Assembly (NCBI RefSeq): GCF_000348905.1
Contig: NZ_AOFT01000003.1
Span: 1 to 64,000 of the forward strand
Direction: 5' to 3'
From: Bhargavaea cecembensis DSE10
GTDB taxonomy: Bacteria > Bacillota > Bacilli > Bacillales_A > Planococcaceae
Length of the DNA stretch: 64,000 nucleotides
Shown here one piece after another: positions 34,691-43,272 of this stretch; position 1 is the first letter of the stretch, and every line of letters begins with the position of its first letter. A program made the translations under genes and the position numbers. The notes beneath the pieces were generated by a model. That model ran no database searches, was not told where the DNA came from, and was given only the letters and a program-made list of their open reading frames with translations.

Positions 34691-35584
34691 TTATTTGTTC
34701 GCTTTCGGGTCAAGCGCATCGCGCAGCCCGTCACCGAAGATATTGAATGCAAGAACGACGAGGACGATGGCGATCCCCGGAATCAGAATCATATGCGGAG
34801 ACTCCGCCATGTACGAACGTCCGGCAGAAAGCATCGCGCCCCACTCGGGTGTCGGCGGCTGCGCGCCGAGGCCGAGGAATGACAGGCCGGCGGCAGTCAG
34901 GACCGCAGTCGCGATCCGGAGCGTCGCCTGGACAATGATCGGAGACAGGACGTTCGGTAGGACATGCTTGAAGATGATCCGGAAGTCGGATGCCCCGAGC
35001 GCCCTCATCGCATCAATATACTCAAGTTTCCGGACCGACAGGGTCGATCCGCGGACGATCCGCGCAAAAGCAGGGACCGAGAAAATCCCGATTGCGATGA
35101 TCATGTTCTGGATACTGCCGCCGAGTACACTCACGATGGCGAGCGCGAGGAGAATCCCCGGAAAAGCGAGCAGGACGTCCATCAGACGCATGATGACCGT
35201 GTCAATCTTGCCGCCGTAATAACCGGCAATGATGCCGAACAGGACACCGATGATCCCGCCGATCATAACAGAGACAAACCCGACGATCAGTGTCAGGCCT
35301 GTTCCATGGATAATCCTTGCGAAGATATCTCGCCCGTAGTTATCAGTCCCGAACCAGTGCTCCGCGGACGGAGGCTGGAGCTTGTTCGCGATGTCCGTGG
35401 CATTCGGGTCCGTGCTGACAAGCATCGGTCCGAAGATGGCCACCAAGATGAAAAACAGCACAACAATCCCGCCGACAAGGGCCGACTTGTTCTTTTTGAA
35501 CCGTTTCCAAAAGCCCTTGTAGAGTTCGAGGCGAGGATTGTAAGCCCTTTCACCCGCGGAGGCTCCGGCTGTTTGCTCAGACAT
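34691..35584 (-). CDS. Peptide ABC transporter permease (DppC/OppC type)
   Basis: A 297-aa permease with the OppC_N segment (LYKGFWKRFKKNKSALVGG) and the EAA loop DAMRALGASDFRIIFKHVLPN. First gene of the C-B-D-F operon, an order less common than B-C-D-F. It is divergent from the two binding-protein genes across a 320-bp spacer. A ribosome binding site AGAGGGA precedes ATG. Confidence 0.92.
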   Translation of the reverse strand: MSEQTAGASAGERAYNPRLELYKGFWKRFKKNKSALVGGIVVLFFILVAIFGPMLVSTDPNATDIANKLQPPSAEHWFGTDNYGRDIFARIIHGTGLTLIVGFVSVMIGGIIGVLFGIIAGYYGGKIDTVIMRLMDVLLAFPGILLALAIVSVLGGSIQNMIIAIGIFSVPAFARIVRGSTLSVRKLEYIDAMRALGASDFRIIFKHVLPNVLSPIIVQATLRIATAVLTAAGLSFLGLGAQPPTPEWGAMLSAGRSYMAESPHMILIPGIAIVLVVLAFNIFGDGLRDALDPKANK

Positions 35585-35674
35585 ATTAATCCCTCTTTCC
35601 CCAGGACGGCAGTAGATGCCGCCTTTTTCTCAATATCTATAATCGGTAGTTTACCATGAATAGTCTAAATTCGA

Positions 35675-35703
35675 CATATAAATTTAAATACGGAAAAGTA
35701 CAA
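35675..35703 (-). promoter_or_regulatory. Candidate promoter of the permease/ATPase operon
   Basis: Minus strand TTGTAC (35698-35703), 17-nt spacer, TATATG (35675-35680), about 90 nt before the DppC-type gene. Confidence 0.5.
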
Positions 35704-35813
35704 AAACATAATAATTTTTGACACTTTTTAAAATACCTTTTCTGCTCTATCAGGTTGATGCGCGAAAGACTTCTACATTTATATCAGCACTTGACGTTTT
35801 CACCAGAACACTA

Positions 35814-35842
35814 TTGTCATCAACAATTTGGTATGGTATATT
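35814..35842 (+). promoter_or_regulatory. Promoter of binding-protein gene 1
   Basis: TTGTCA (35814-35819), 17-nt spacer, TATATT (35837-35842). The same arrangement precedes binding-protein gene 2. Confidence 0.75.
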
Positions 35843-35854
35843 CTTTCTGAATAT
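35838..35854. promoter_or_regulatory. CodY-like palindrome at binding-protein gene 1
   Basis: ATATTC-TTTCT-GAATAT overlaps the -10. The best 15-nt window matches the CodY consensus AATTTTCWGAAAATT at 11 of 15 positions by eye. Confidence 0.45.
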
Positions 35855-35874
35855 TGCGGTCGATTGCGCAATAT
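35851..35874. repeat. Leader inverted repeat
   Basis: ATATTGCG (35851-35858) / CGCAATAT (35867-35874), a perfect 8-bp inverted repeat just downstream of the probable start of transcription. It could be an operator or an mRNA 5' hairpin. Confidence 0.5.
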
Positions 35875-35904
35875 CAAAAAACAAAATATAGGGGGAGAAT
35901 TTGC

Positions 35905-37539
35905 ATGAAGAATAAGCGCAGCTCATTGTTGCTCTTGATCCTGATGCTGGTCGTCTCCATGTTCCTCGCGGCTTGTGCCGGCGGCGGAGATGACAGCGCT
36001 TCCGACAGCGGAAGCGGCACCGATGACGGCAGCCAGGGCGAAGAGGGCACAACTGAAGGCGGCGGCGAAGGCGGCGACCTCATTCTCGCAGTCCTATCCG
36101 ATGCTTCTTCGCTTGATCCGGCCGGATCAAACGATGTTCCGTCCTCCAACATCCAGGCAAATATCTTTGAAACACTTGTCAACCGCAACGATGACAACGA
36201 GATCGAACCTGGCCTAGCGACGGAATGGAACGCAATCGACGATACAACCTGGGAGTTCAAACTCCAGGAAGGCGTCAAATTCCATGACGGCGAAGAGTTC
36301 AACGCAGAGGCAGTCAAGAAAAGCCTCGACCGTGTACGCGATCCTGAAGTCGCATCTCCTCGCTACTTCCTCTTCGAGATGATTGAAAGCGTGGATGTCG
36401 TGGACGACTACACTGTCCAGATCAAGACAGCGTATCCGTTTGCACCGCTTCTCGCCCACCTGTCCCATAACGGCGGCAGCATCATCAGCCCTAAGTCCAT
36501 CGACGAAGACTACGCGGCGATGGAAAATGGCGAAGAGCCAGGCTCTGTCATCTCCGAGAACCCTGTAGGCACCGGCTTCTTCAAGTTTGAAAGCTGGAAC
36601 CCCGGCTCCGAGATCAAGCTCGTGAAAAACGAAGACTACTGGAACGAACCTGCCAAGGTCGACTCTGTCACATTCAAGGTCGTCCCTGAAGCAGCGACAC
36701 GTGTCGCCGAGCTTGAAACGGGCAACGCGCACATCATCGACCCGGTTCAGCCGAACGAAGTCCAGCAGATCAATGACTCCGGCAGCGGCACGGTTCACCA
36801 GAAGCCATCTTCGAGCCTCTCGTACATCGGCTTCAACACGGAAAAAGAACCGTTCAACGACGTCCGGGTACGCCAGGCGATCTCGATGCTCGTAAACAAA
36901 GAAGACATCATCTCCGGCGTTTACGAAGGCTTCGGCATTCCGGCGAAAGGTCCTCTGGCACCTGGCATCTTCGGCTACAACGAAGACGCAAAACCGCTCG
37001 AGTACAACGTTGAAGAAGCGAAAAAGCTGCTTGAAGAAGCAGGCTACGCTGACGGCTTCTCCACGACGATCTGGACAAACGACAACCCGCAGCGTGTTGA
37101 CGCAGCAGTCCTCCTCCAGCAGGAGCTGAAGGAAGTCAACATCGATGTCCAGATTGAACAGATGGAATTCGGTACGTACCTCGACCAGACGGCTGCCGGC
37201 GAGCATGACATGTTCATCCTCGGCTGGTCCAACCCGACAGGCGATGCGGACTACGGCATGTATGCCCTCTTCCACTCGTCCCAGAAGGGCGACCCGGGCA
37301 ACCGCTCGTTCTACGAAAACCCTGAAGTCGACAAGCTTCTTGACGAAGGCCGCCAGGAAACAGATCCTGAAGCCCGTCAGGAAATCTACAACAAGGTTCA
37401 GGAACACCTGATCGAAGACGCACCGATGGTCTACATCCATCACCAGGAATATCTGACAGGTCTTGCAAACGGCGTTGAAGGCTTTGATATCGATACATCC
37501 GGTATCTACCAGCTCAAGAACGTCACCCTGTCCGAATAA
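35905..37539 (+). CDS. Peptide-binding lipoprotein 1 (OppA/DppE-like)
   Basis: A 544-aa class C solute-binding lipoprotein. The signal peptide ends at the lipobox LAACAG (Cys about residue 22), followed by a Gly/Ser/Asp-rich linker. The SBP_bac_5 fold has EGVKFHDGEEFNAEAVKKS and GFNTEKEPFNDVRVRQA. It is closely related to the following protein, so a tandem duplication is likely. I start at ATG 35905 because GGGGGAG lies 7 nt upstream. It captures peptides for the divergent ABC permease set. Confidence 0.93.
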   Translation: MKNKRSSLLLLILMLVVSMFLAACAGGGDDSASDSGSGTDDGSQGEEGTTEGGGEGGDLILAVLSDASSLDPAGSNDVPSSNIQANIFETLVNRNDDNEIEPGLATEWNAIDDTTWEFKLQEGVKFHDGEEFNAEAVKKSLDRVRDPEVASPRYFLFEMIESVDVVDDYTVQIKTAYPFAPLLAHLSHNGGSIISPKSIDEDYAAMENGEEPGSVISENPVGTGFFKFESWNPGSEIKLVKNEDYWNEPAKVDSVTFKVVPEAATRVAELETGNAHIIDPVQPNEVQQINDSGSGTVHQKPSSSLSYIGFNTEKEPFNDVRVRQAISMLVNKEDIISGVYEGFGIPAKGPLAPGIFGYNEDAKPLEYNVEEAKKLLEEAGYADGFSTTIWTNDNPQRVDAAVLLQQELKEVNIDVQIEQMEFGTYLDQTAAGEHDMFILGWSNPTGDADYGMYALFHSSQKGDPGNRSFYENPEVDKLLDEGRQETDPEARQEIYNKVQEHLIEDAPMVYIHHQEYLTGLANGVEGFDIDTSGIYQLKNVTLSE

Positions 37540-37549
37540 TTGCAAACGA

Positions 37550-37581
37550 GAACCCTCCCGCACGTGCGGGAGGGTTCTTTT
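37550..37581 (+). terminator. Terminator between the two binding-protein genes
   Basis: GAACCCTCCCGCA / TGCGGGAGGGTTC stem with a 2-nt loop, followed by TTTT. Confidence 0.9.
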
Positions 37582-37675
37582 GCGGCTGTCTATTTTTCAT
37601 TCTGAGAAGTCCCGCATTTACGTCGTTTTGGAAACGCTGTCTTTATTTTGGCTGATTCTGGCCGCCGAGACCCTA

Positions 37676-37704
37676 TTGTCCGCATCAGGTTTGTGTGATA
37701 TATT
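37676..37704 (+). promoter_or_regulatory. Promoter of binding-protein gene 2
   Basis: TTGTCC (37676-37681), 17-nt spacer, TATATT (37699-37704). Very similar to the promoter of gene 1, which suggests the promoter was duplicated with the gene. Confidence 0.75.
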
Positions 37705-37714
37705 TCTGAAATAT
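37700..37714. promoter_or_regulatory. CodY-like palindrome at binding-protein gene 2
   Basis: ATATTTC-T-GAAATAT is a perfect palindrome over the -10, 11 of 15 matches to the CodY consensus. It has the same position relative to the promoter as at gene 1. Confidence 0.5.
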
Positions 37715-37756
37715 CGCATTTACCATAATAGGCGGTAAGAAAAGGGGGATTACACC

Positions 37757-39352
37757 ATGAGAAAAAACACAAAACTGCTCCTGATCCTGACCCTCGTGCT
37801 GTCCATGTTCCTTGCGGCATGTGCCGGCGGCGGACAGGAAGACACCGGCGGTGATTCCGGCAACGGAGACGGTGAAACTGCCGGAGGCGGCGATCTGATC
37901 CTCGCGGTCCTGTCAGATGCATCGACACTGGATCCTCAGGGCTCAAACGATGTTCCGTCCAACAATATCCATAACAATCTGTTTGACACCCTTGTCGAAC
38001 TAGACGAAAACAACGAAATCGTCCCAAGCCTGGCAACAGAATGGGAAGCGATTGATGAGACGACGTGGGAATTCAAGCTCCGCGAAGGAGTGAAATTCCA
38101 CGACGGCACAGATTTCACTGCCGAAGCGGTCAAGAAAACGTTCGACCGTGTACGTGACCCGAAAGTGGCATCCGGGAAGGCCTATCTGTATGAAATGCTC
38201 GAGAGTGTGGAAGTCATCGATGACCACACCGTCCAGATCAAAACAGCCTATCCGTTCTCGCCGCTCCTCTCTCACCTGTCACACTCCGGCGGTGCCATCA
38301 TCAGCCCCAAGCTGATCGATGAGGACTATGCCGCGATGGAAAATGGTGAGGAACCGGGATCGGCCATCAACCAGCATCCGGTCGGCACCGGGTTCTTCAA
38401 GTTTGAAAGCTGGGACCCGGGCGTCGCGGTCAAGCTTGTGAAAAACGAAGACTACTGGGACGGCGCGCCTAAAGTGGACTCCGTGACGTTCAAGGTTGTT
38501 CCGGAAAGCGCGACACGCCTTGCTGAACTCGAGACCGGAAATGCCCATATCATTGACCCGCTCCAGCCGAACGAAGTGGCACAGATTGAAGGCGGCGATT
38601 ACGCTACGGTAAACAAGCAGCTTTCCCGAGCCCTGTCGTTTGTCGGATTCAACACGGAAAAAGAACCGTTCAATGATGTCCGCGTCCGCCAGGCCATCTC
38701 CATGATGATCGACAACGAAGAGATCGTGAACGGCATCTATGACGGCTACGGCGTCCCGGCACACGGCCCGCTGGCTCCGGGAACGTTCGCCTATGATGAA
38801 AACATCAAAGGACTCGGCTACAATCCGGAAGAAGCGAAAAAACTTCTTGAAGAAGCCGGCTACGGCGACGGTTTTGAAACGACCATCATCACCAATGACA
38901 ACCCTCAGCGGATCGACATTGCGGTCCTCCTCCAGCAGAAGCTGAAGGAACTGAACATCGACGTCAAAGTCGAGCAAATGGAGTTCGGCTCCTACCTGGA
39001 AACCCTGACAGCCGGCGACCAGGACATGTATCAGTTGGGCTGGTCCAACGCGACCGGTGACGCTGACAACGGACTCTACTCCCTGTTCCATTCTTCACAG
39101 AAAGGGACGGGAGCGAACAAGGCATTCTACGGCAATCCGGAAGTCGACAAGCTTCTTGATGCCGGCCGCGCAGAAATCGATGAAGCGAAGCGCGTAGAAA
39201 TCTACGACCAGCTTCAGCAGATCCTGATCGAAGAAGCTCCGATCTCCTATATCCACCACCAGGAATACCTGACCGGCGTTGCCAACAATGTTGAAGGATT
39301 CAGTGTCGATGCAAGCGGCTATTATCAGCTAAAAGACGTCACGCTGAACTGA
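37757..39352 (+). CDS. Peptide-binding lipoprotein 2 (OppA/DppE-like)
   Basis: A 531-aa paralogue of the preceding gene. Lipobox LAACAG, then a shorter acidic linker (GGGQEDTGGDSGNGDGE), and the same fold landmarks EGVKFHDGTDFTAEAVKKT and GFNTEKEPFNDVRVRQA. The two proteins align over their whole length with differences concentrated in the linker and scattered loops, so they may have different peptide preferences for one transporter. It has its own promoter and is closed by a terminator. Confidence 0.93.
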   Translation: MRKNTKLLLILTLVLSMFLAACAGGGQEDTGGDSGNGDGETAGGGDLILAVLSDASTLDPQGSNDVPSNNIHNNLFDTLVELDENNEIVPSLATEWEAIDETTWEFKLREGVKFHDGTDFTAEAVKKTFDRVRDPKVASGKAYLYEMLESVEVIDDHTVQIKTAYPFSPLLSHLSHSGGAIISPKLIDEDYAAMENGEEPGSAINQHPVGTGFFKFESWDPGVAVKLVKNEDYWDGAPKVDSVTFKVVPESATRLAELETGNAHIIDPLQPNEVAQIEGGDYATVNKQLSRALSFVGFNTEKEPFNDVRVRQAISMMIDNEEIVNGIYDGYGVPAHGPLAPGTFAYDENIKGLGYNPEEAKKLLEEAGYGDGFETTIITNDNPQRIDIAVLLQQKLKELNIDVKVEQMEFGSYLETLTAGDQDMYQLGWSNATGDADNGLYSLFHSSQKGTGANKAFYGNPEVDKLLDAGRAEIDEAKRVEIYDQLQQILIEEAPISYIHHQEYLTGVANNVEGFSVDASGYYQLKDVTLN

Positions 39353-39356
39353 CATG

Positions 39357-39391
39357 AAAACTCCCTTCCGCTTATGCGGAAGGGAGTTTTT
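39357..39391. terminator. Bidirectional terminator
   Basis: AAAACTCCCTTCCGC (39357-39371) / GCGGAAGGGAGTTTT (39376-39390), between binding-protein 2 and hflX. Confidence 0.9.
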
Positions 39392-39410
39392 TGATGATCG
39401 TGGTTTCAGG

Positions 39411-40688
39411 TTACTCCTCAGACGGAGCGAGGAACTCCCTGAAGCGGTTCCTGTCCGCCTCCCTGATTTCAACGTCCATAAGTGTGCCGGCTTCCGTATA
39501 CTCGGTATCTTTTACATCGGCATGCTCATTCAGATACGAGACCACATCTCCCCGGTCGAACGGGATCAGCAGCCTGACCCTGACGTAGTCTCCGAAAATT
39601 TTTGCTGCGATCATTTCGGTGAGCGTCCGGATGTCTCCCGCATCCTTCGCGGAAATCCAGATGCTGTTCCCCTGCTTTCTCGGATGCTCCAGTCCCGCAA
39701 GGTCCGACTTGTTGTATACGTGGACTTCCGGGATGCCCTCGATGCCGATATCGGCAAGCGTATCCTCAGTGACATCCATCATGTAGCGGTGCTCAGGATG
39801 CGATACGTCGACGACATGGAGCAGCAGGTCGGCATCGGCCGCTTCCTCAAGGGTCGAGCGGAATGCCTTCACCAGGTGGTGGGGCAGCTTTCCGACGAAG
39901 CCGACCGTGTCGGTCAGAAGGAATTCGCGGTTGTCCTGAAGATGAATATTCCGCACCGAAGTATCCAGTGTCGCAAACAGCATGTCCCTCTCGAGCACAT
40001 GCCTGCCCGCACCGTCCCCGATGCCCGCAAGCATCGAGTTCATGATCGTCGATTTGCCCGCGTTCGTATAGCCGACCAGCGAGACAACAGGAACATCACG
40101 TTTTACCCGCCGCTTCCGCTGCGTTTCCCGGTGGCTCTTCACGGAATCCAGTTCGCGGCGGAGGCGGGCGATCTGGTCCTCGATCCTCCGGCGGTCGAGC
40201 TCGAGCTTCGTTTCGCCGGGACCGCGGGTTGCCACGCCGCCGCCCGTCGAACCGGCCTGCCGGCTCAGCGAAGCGCGCAGGCCGACCAGGCGAGGGAGCA
40301 TGTACTGCAGCTGGGCCAGTTCCACCTGAAGCTGGGCCTCCCGGGTTTTCGCCCTTCTTGCGAAAATGTCCAGAATCAGCATCGTCCGGTCGATCACTTT
40401 TGTATCGAGCTCAGTCTCCAGGTTCCTGATCTGTGAAGGCGACAGTTCATCATTGAAGATGACAAGATTGGAATCCGTCTCATCATGGAACATGAGGATT
40501 TCCTTCACCTTTCCGGAACCGATGTAGTGGCTCGGGTTCGGACGCTCCAGGTTTTGCGTGACTATGCCGGAAACTTCCACGCCGCAGGCCTCCGCAAGAT
40601 TTGCCAGTTCCTCCATTGAATAATTAAACTGCTCATCGTCGTCAAGATGAACCCCGACGAGCACGGCGCGTTCCAGTGTTTCTTCCAT
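39411..40688 (-). CDS. hflX: Ribosome-associated GTPase HflX
   Basis: A 425-aa GTPase that splits or rescues stalled ribosomes. The N-terminal HflX domain contains VGSGKV-type motif HYIGSGKVKEI and DELSPSQIRNLE, followed by a coiled linker and GPGETKLELDRRRI. The G domain has G1 GYTNAGKSTIMN, G3 DTVGF, and G4 YNKSDL. Length matches B. subtilis YnbA/HflX. RBS GGAGGG precedes ATG. Confidence 0.96.
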   Translation of the reverse strand: MEETLERAVLVGVHLDDDEQFNYSMEELANLAEACGVEVSGIVTQNLERPNPSHYIGSGKVKEILMFHDETDSNLVIFNDELSPSQIRNLETELDTKVIDRTMLILDIFARRAKTREAQLQVELAQLQYMLPRLVGLRASLSRQAGSTGGGVATRGPGETKLELDRRRIEDQIARLRRELDSVKSHRETQRKRRVKRDVPVVSLVGYTNAGKSTIMNSMLAGIGDGAGRHVLERDMLFATLDTSVRNIHLQDNREFLLTDTVGFVGKLPHHLVKAFRSTLEEAADADLLLHVVDVSHPEHRYMMDVTEDTLADIGIEGIPEVHVYNKSDLAGLEHPRKQGNSIWISAKDAGDIRTLTEMIAAKIFGDYVRVRLLIPFDRGDVVSYLNEHADVKDTEYTEAGTLMDVEIREADRNRFREFLAPSEE

Positions 40689-40742
40689 TGAAATCCCTCC
40701 AGTTGTGGCTGCCTGTCCTCAGTATACCCGTCCTGCAGGACT

Positions 40743-41444
40743 TCAGCGCGTGCCTTCCCGGGTAATGGAGACATCAGCCAGACGTTCCGCTCCCTCTCCC
40801 CGCACAAAGACAATATCGGCATTTTCCAGCGCCAGCCTATTGCCCGCCGGACGGTCCAATCCGAGCATTTCAGCCCACCGGACGGCGGCACTCTCCGGAT
40901 TCCGGACCCGGATGACGGCTTCCGTGATGCGTGATGCCAAGTTTTCTTCAGGCATGGTCCCTGACGAGATCAGCTGATTCATCCGCGTCCCGTCCTCCAC
41001 TCCCCAGTCGATAAAGAACGGGTTCGGCAGTCCTTCCCCGATTTCCTCTTCAATGAAGAGCAGTTTCCATTCCAGCAGCTCACCCGTTGCCGTGCGCCGG
41101 GAAGCCTCCTGCACGCCCGTCGTCTTGTATCCCCGCTCATTTAAGTGCTTCTCGAACTGATACAAATTTCCCGGCCGCAGGCAAATCGTTCCCCATCCCG
41201 GACCGTATGCCTTCAAATCGTGGACGAGCAGTTGCGCGAGGGACTGCCTGCTTGCCTTCGCTACTTCCGGTTTCTCTACGGACAATGCTTCAATGTACGC
41301 ATTCCGGGCATAATAAAGTGCATTCTGTGTCCCCCACTGGTCATGCCGGCCGCCCGGGGCTCCATTCATCCCCTGCTCCTTCCATGCGGCCGCATCCTCC
41401 TCAGGCGTCCGGTTGCTGAAAAAAACTGCATGATCAAGTTTCAA
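40743..41444 (-). CDS. VOC superfamily protein (glyoxalase-like domain)
   Basis: A 233-aa protein with two vicinal-oxygen-chelate half-domains. The N-terminal LDHAVFFSNRTPE motif with His near residue 5, and the pattern GGRHDQWGTQNALYY, fit the Glyoxalase_3 (pfam13468) group of unknown substrate. The start is TTG 41444 with AAAGGAG upstream. Monocistronic, near hflX on the same strand. Confidence 0.8.
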   Translation of the reverse strand: MKLDHAVFFSNRTPEEDAAAWKEQGMNGAPGGRHDQWGTQNALYYARNAYIEALSVEKPEVAKASRQSLAQLLVHDLKAYGPGWGTICLRPGNLYQFEKHLNERGYKTTGVQEASRRTATGELLEWKLLFIEEEIGEGLPNPFFIDWGVEDGTRMNQLISSGTMPEENLASRITEAVIRVRNPESAAVRWAEMLGLDRPAGNRLALENADIVFVRGEGAERLADVSITREGTR

Positions 41445-41532
41445 ATCCCTGTCTCCTTTCGATATTTTCGGACAACACTAGTCAATAAGGCCTAATTTTT
41501 CCGTCAATTTCCGATTTAGCCTTGAAGCCCCC

Positions 41533-41557
41533 GTTCATCTTCGTTACCCTCGGGTAT
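41533..41557 (+). promoter_or_regulatory. Sigma-B promoter candidate of the BCCT gene
   Basis: GTTCAT (41533-41538), 13-nt spacer, GGGTAT (41552-41557; perfect -10). It fits an osmotically controlled osmoprotectant carrier. Confidence 0.6.
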
Positions 41558-41562
41558 ACATC

Positions 41563-41587
41563 TTATTATGTAACCTCTACATAATAA
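41563..41587. promoter_or_regulatory. Perfect 10-bp inverted repeat in the BCCT leader
   Basis: TTATTATGTA (41563-41572) / TACATAATAA (41578-41587) with a 5-nt spacer, directly between the promoter and the RBS of the transporter. AT-rich, so an operator is more likely than a terminator. Confidence 0.65.
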
Positions 41588-41612
41588 AACAAAATCATAG
41601 AAGGAGAGGAAC

Positions 41613-43181
41613 ATGGACAGATCAAACTGGAAAAACCCAGTCTTTATTGTTTCCGCATTATTTATCCTGGCTCTGGTCGTCATCGGAGCTGTTGTACCTG
41701 ATGCATTCGCATCGGTCGCATCCTCGGTATACGACTTCACGATCGATACCTTCAGCTGGTTTTATCTGTTGGCTGTCTTCATTTTTATCGTCTTCCTGCT
41801 CGGCATTGCCATCAGCAAATATGGCCGCATCCGACTTGGGGCCGAAGACGAAAAACCGGAGTTCTCATTTTTCACCTGGACCGCCATGCTCTTTTCTGCC
41901 GGCTTTGGTGCCGGACTGGTCTTCTGGGGCGTAGCCGAACCGATGAGCCATATGTTCAATCCGGCATTCGAGGAGCTTGAACCGATGACTGAAGAAACCG
42001 CCCGGAATGCAATGGGTTACTCAATGTTCCACTGGGGCATGCACCAGTGGGTCATGTTTACGCTCACCGGACTTGTCATCGCTTTCCTCCAGTTCCGCAA
42101 GAAGAAAACCGGACTCATCTCGACCGCCCTCGAGCCGATTGTGGGATCGTCGAAACCGGTAAAGAACACGATTGACATCCTCGCCGTCATTGCGACAATC
42201 ATGGGGATGGCCACATCGATCGGATTGGGTGTACTCCAGATGAACGGCGGACTCAACGCCGTCGCCGGCATTGAGATTTCCCCCTATGTCCAGCTGGGCA
42301 TCATTGCGGTAATGATGGTCGCCTACTTGCTGTCGTCTACAACAGGGCTGCACCGCGGAATCCGTTATCTCAGTAACCTGAACCTGGGTCTCGCGCTTGG
42401 TCTCCTGCTGTTCACATTCTTTGCAGGCCCTACTGTCTTTATCCTTGAAACCTTTGTTGTCGGGCTGGGTGACTATATCGCGAACTTTGTTCAGTACAGT
42501 CTGCGGCTTGAGCCTTATAAAGACCGGCTCTGGGTCCAGGATTGGACCGTCTTCTACTGGGCCTGGGTCATGGCCTGGTCACCGTTTATCGGCGCGTTTG
42601 TCGCGCGTGTATCGCGCGGCCGGACAATCAGGGAATTCATTGTCGGCACGCTGATCATCCCTCCCGCAATCGCCATGTTCTGGATGGCTGTATTTGGCGG
42701 AACGGCGATCTACAGTGACCTGAACAATGGAACCAACATCGCGGAAATGGTCAACCAGGATGTTACGTCCGCGCTGTTTACGACGTTCGAGCAGACACTG
42801 CCGTTGCCGGGACTGCTTTCAGTCCTTGCGATCCTGCTGATTTTCACATTCATCGTGACATCCGCTGACTCCGCTACATATATCCTGGCCAGCATGACGT
42901 CCGGCGGATCACTCAATCCGAAAATGCCGGCCAAGCTGATCTGGGGCATTCTCATGGGCTCCATCGCAGGTGTCCTCCTCTTCACAGGCGGCATCAACGG
43001 TCTGGAAACCGCATCACTCGCCTCGGCCCTGCCGTTTGGCATCATCCTCATCATGCTGATGTTCTCCATGATCATCCTGCTGAAGAGAGAACCGCTTCCG
43101 GTAAACAAACGTGAACTCCGCCGGTTCCAGCGCCTTGAGAACCTGTCGAAAAAAGAAAAAGTCGAACGATCCAAAGAATAA
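41613..43181 (+). CDS. BCCT family osmoprotectant transporter (OpuD/BetT-like)
   Basis: A 522-aa carrier with 12 helices importing betaine, choline or carnitine-type compounds with sodium or protons. The family signature is WVMAWSPFIGAFVARVSRGRTIREF, preceded by the Trp-box region SFFTWTAMLFSAGFGAGLVFWG, and SADSATYILASMTSGG is present. The C-terminal tail is basic, as in osmosensing members (KREPLPVNKRELRRFQRLEN). A sigma-B-type promoter and a large inverted repeat precede it. Confidence 0.93.
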   Translation: MDRSNWKNPVFIVSALFILALVVIGAVVPDAFASVASSVYDFTIDTFSWFYLLAVFIFIVFLLGIAISKYGRIRLGAEDEKPEFSFFTWTAMLFSAGFGAGLVFWGVAEPMSHMFNPAFEELEPMTEETARNAMGYSMFHWGMHQWVMFTLTGLVIAFLQFRKKKTGLISTALEPIVGSSKPVKNTIDILAVIATIMGMATSIGLGVLQMNGGLNAVAGIEISPYVQLGIIAVMMVAYLLSSTTGLHRGIRYLSNLNLGLALGLLLFTFFAGPTVFILETFVVGLGDYIANFVQYSLRLEPYKDRLWVQDWTVFYWAWVMAWSPFIGAFVARVSRGRTIREFIVGTLIIPPAIAMFWMAVFGGTAIYSDLNNGTNIAEMVNQDVTSALFTTFEQTLPLPGLLSVLAILLIFTFIVTSADSATYILASMTSGGSLNPKMPAKLIWGILMGSIAGVLLFTGGINGLETASLASALPFGIILIMLMFSMIILLKREPLPVNKRELRRFQRLENLSKKEKVERSKE

Positions 43182-43185
43182 AGCA

Positions 43186-43221
43186 AAATCCGATCCGGCC
43201 AATGGCAGGATCGGATTTTTT
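43186..43221 (+). terminator. Terminator of the BCCT gene
   Basis: AAAATCCGATCC / GGATCGGATTTT with an 11-nt loop and a further T run. Confidence 0.85.
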
Positions 43222-43272
43222 ATATTCATTTCATTCAGAAGGGAGGACAGCCGGCTTTCCGGTTGTATTCCC

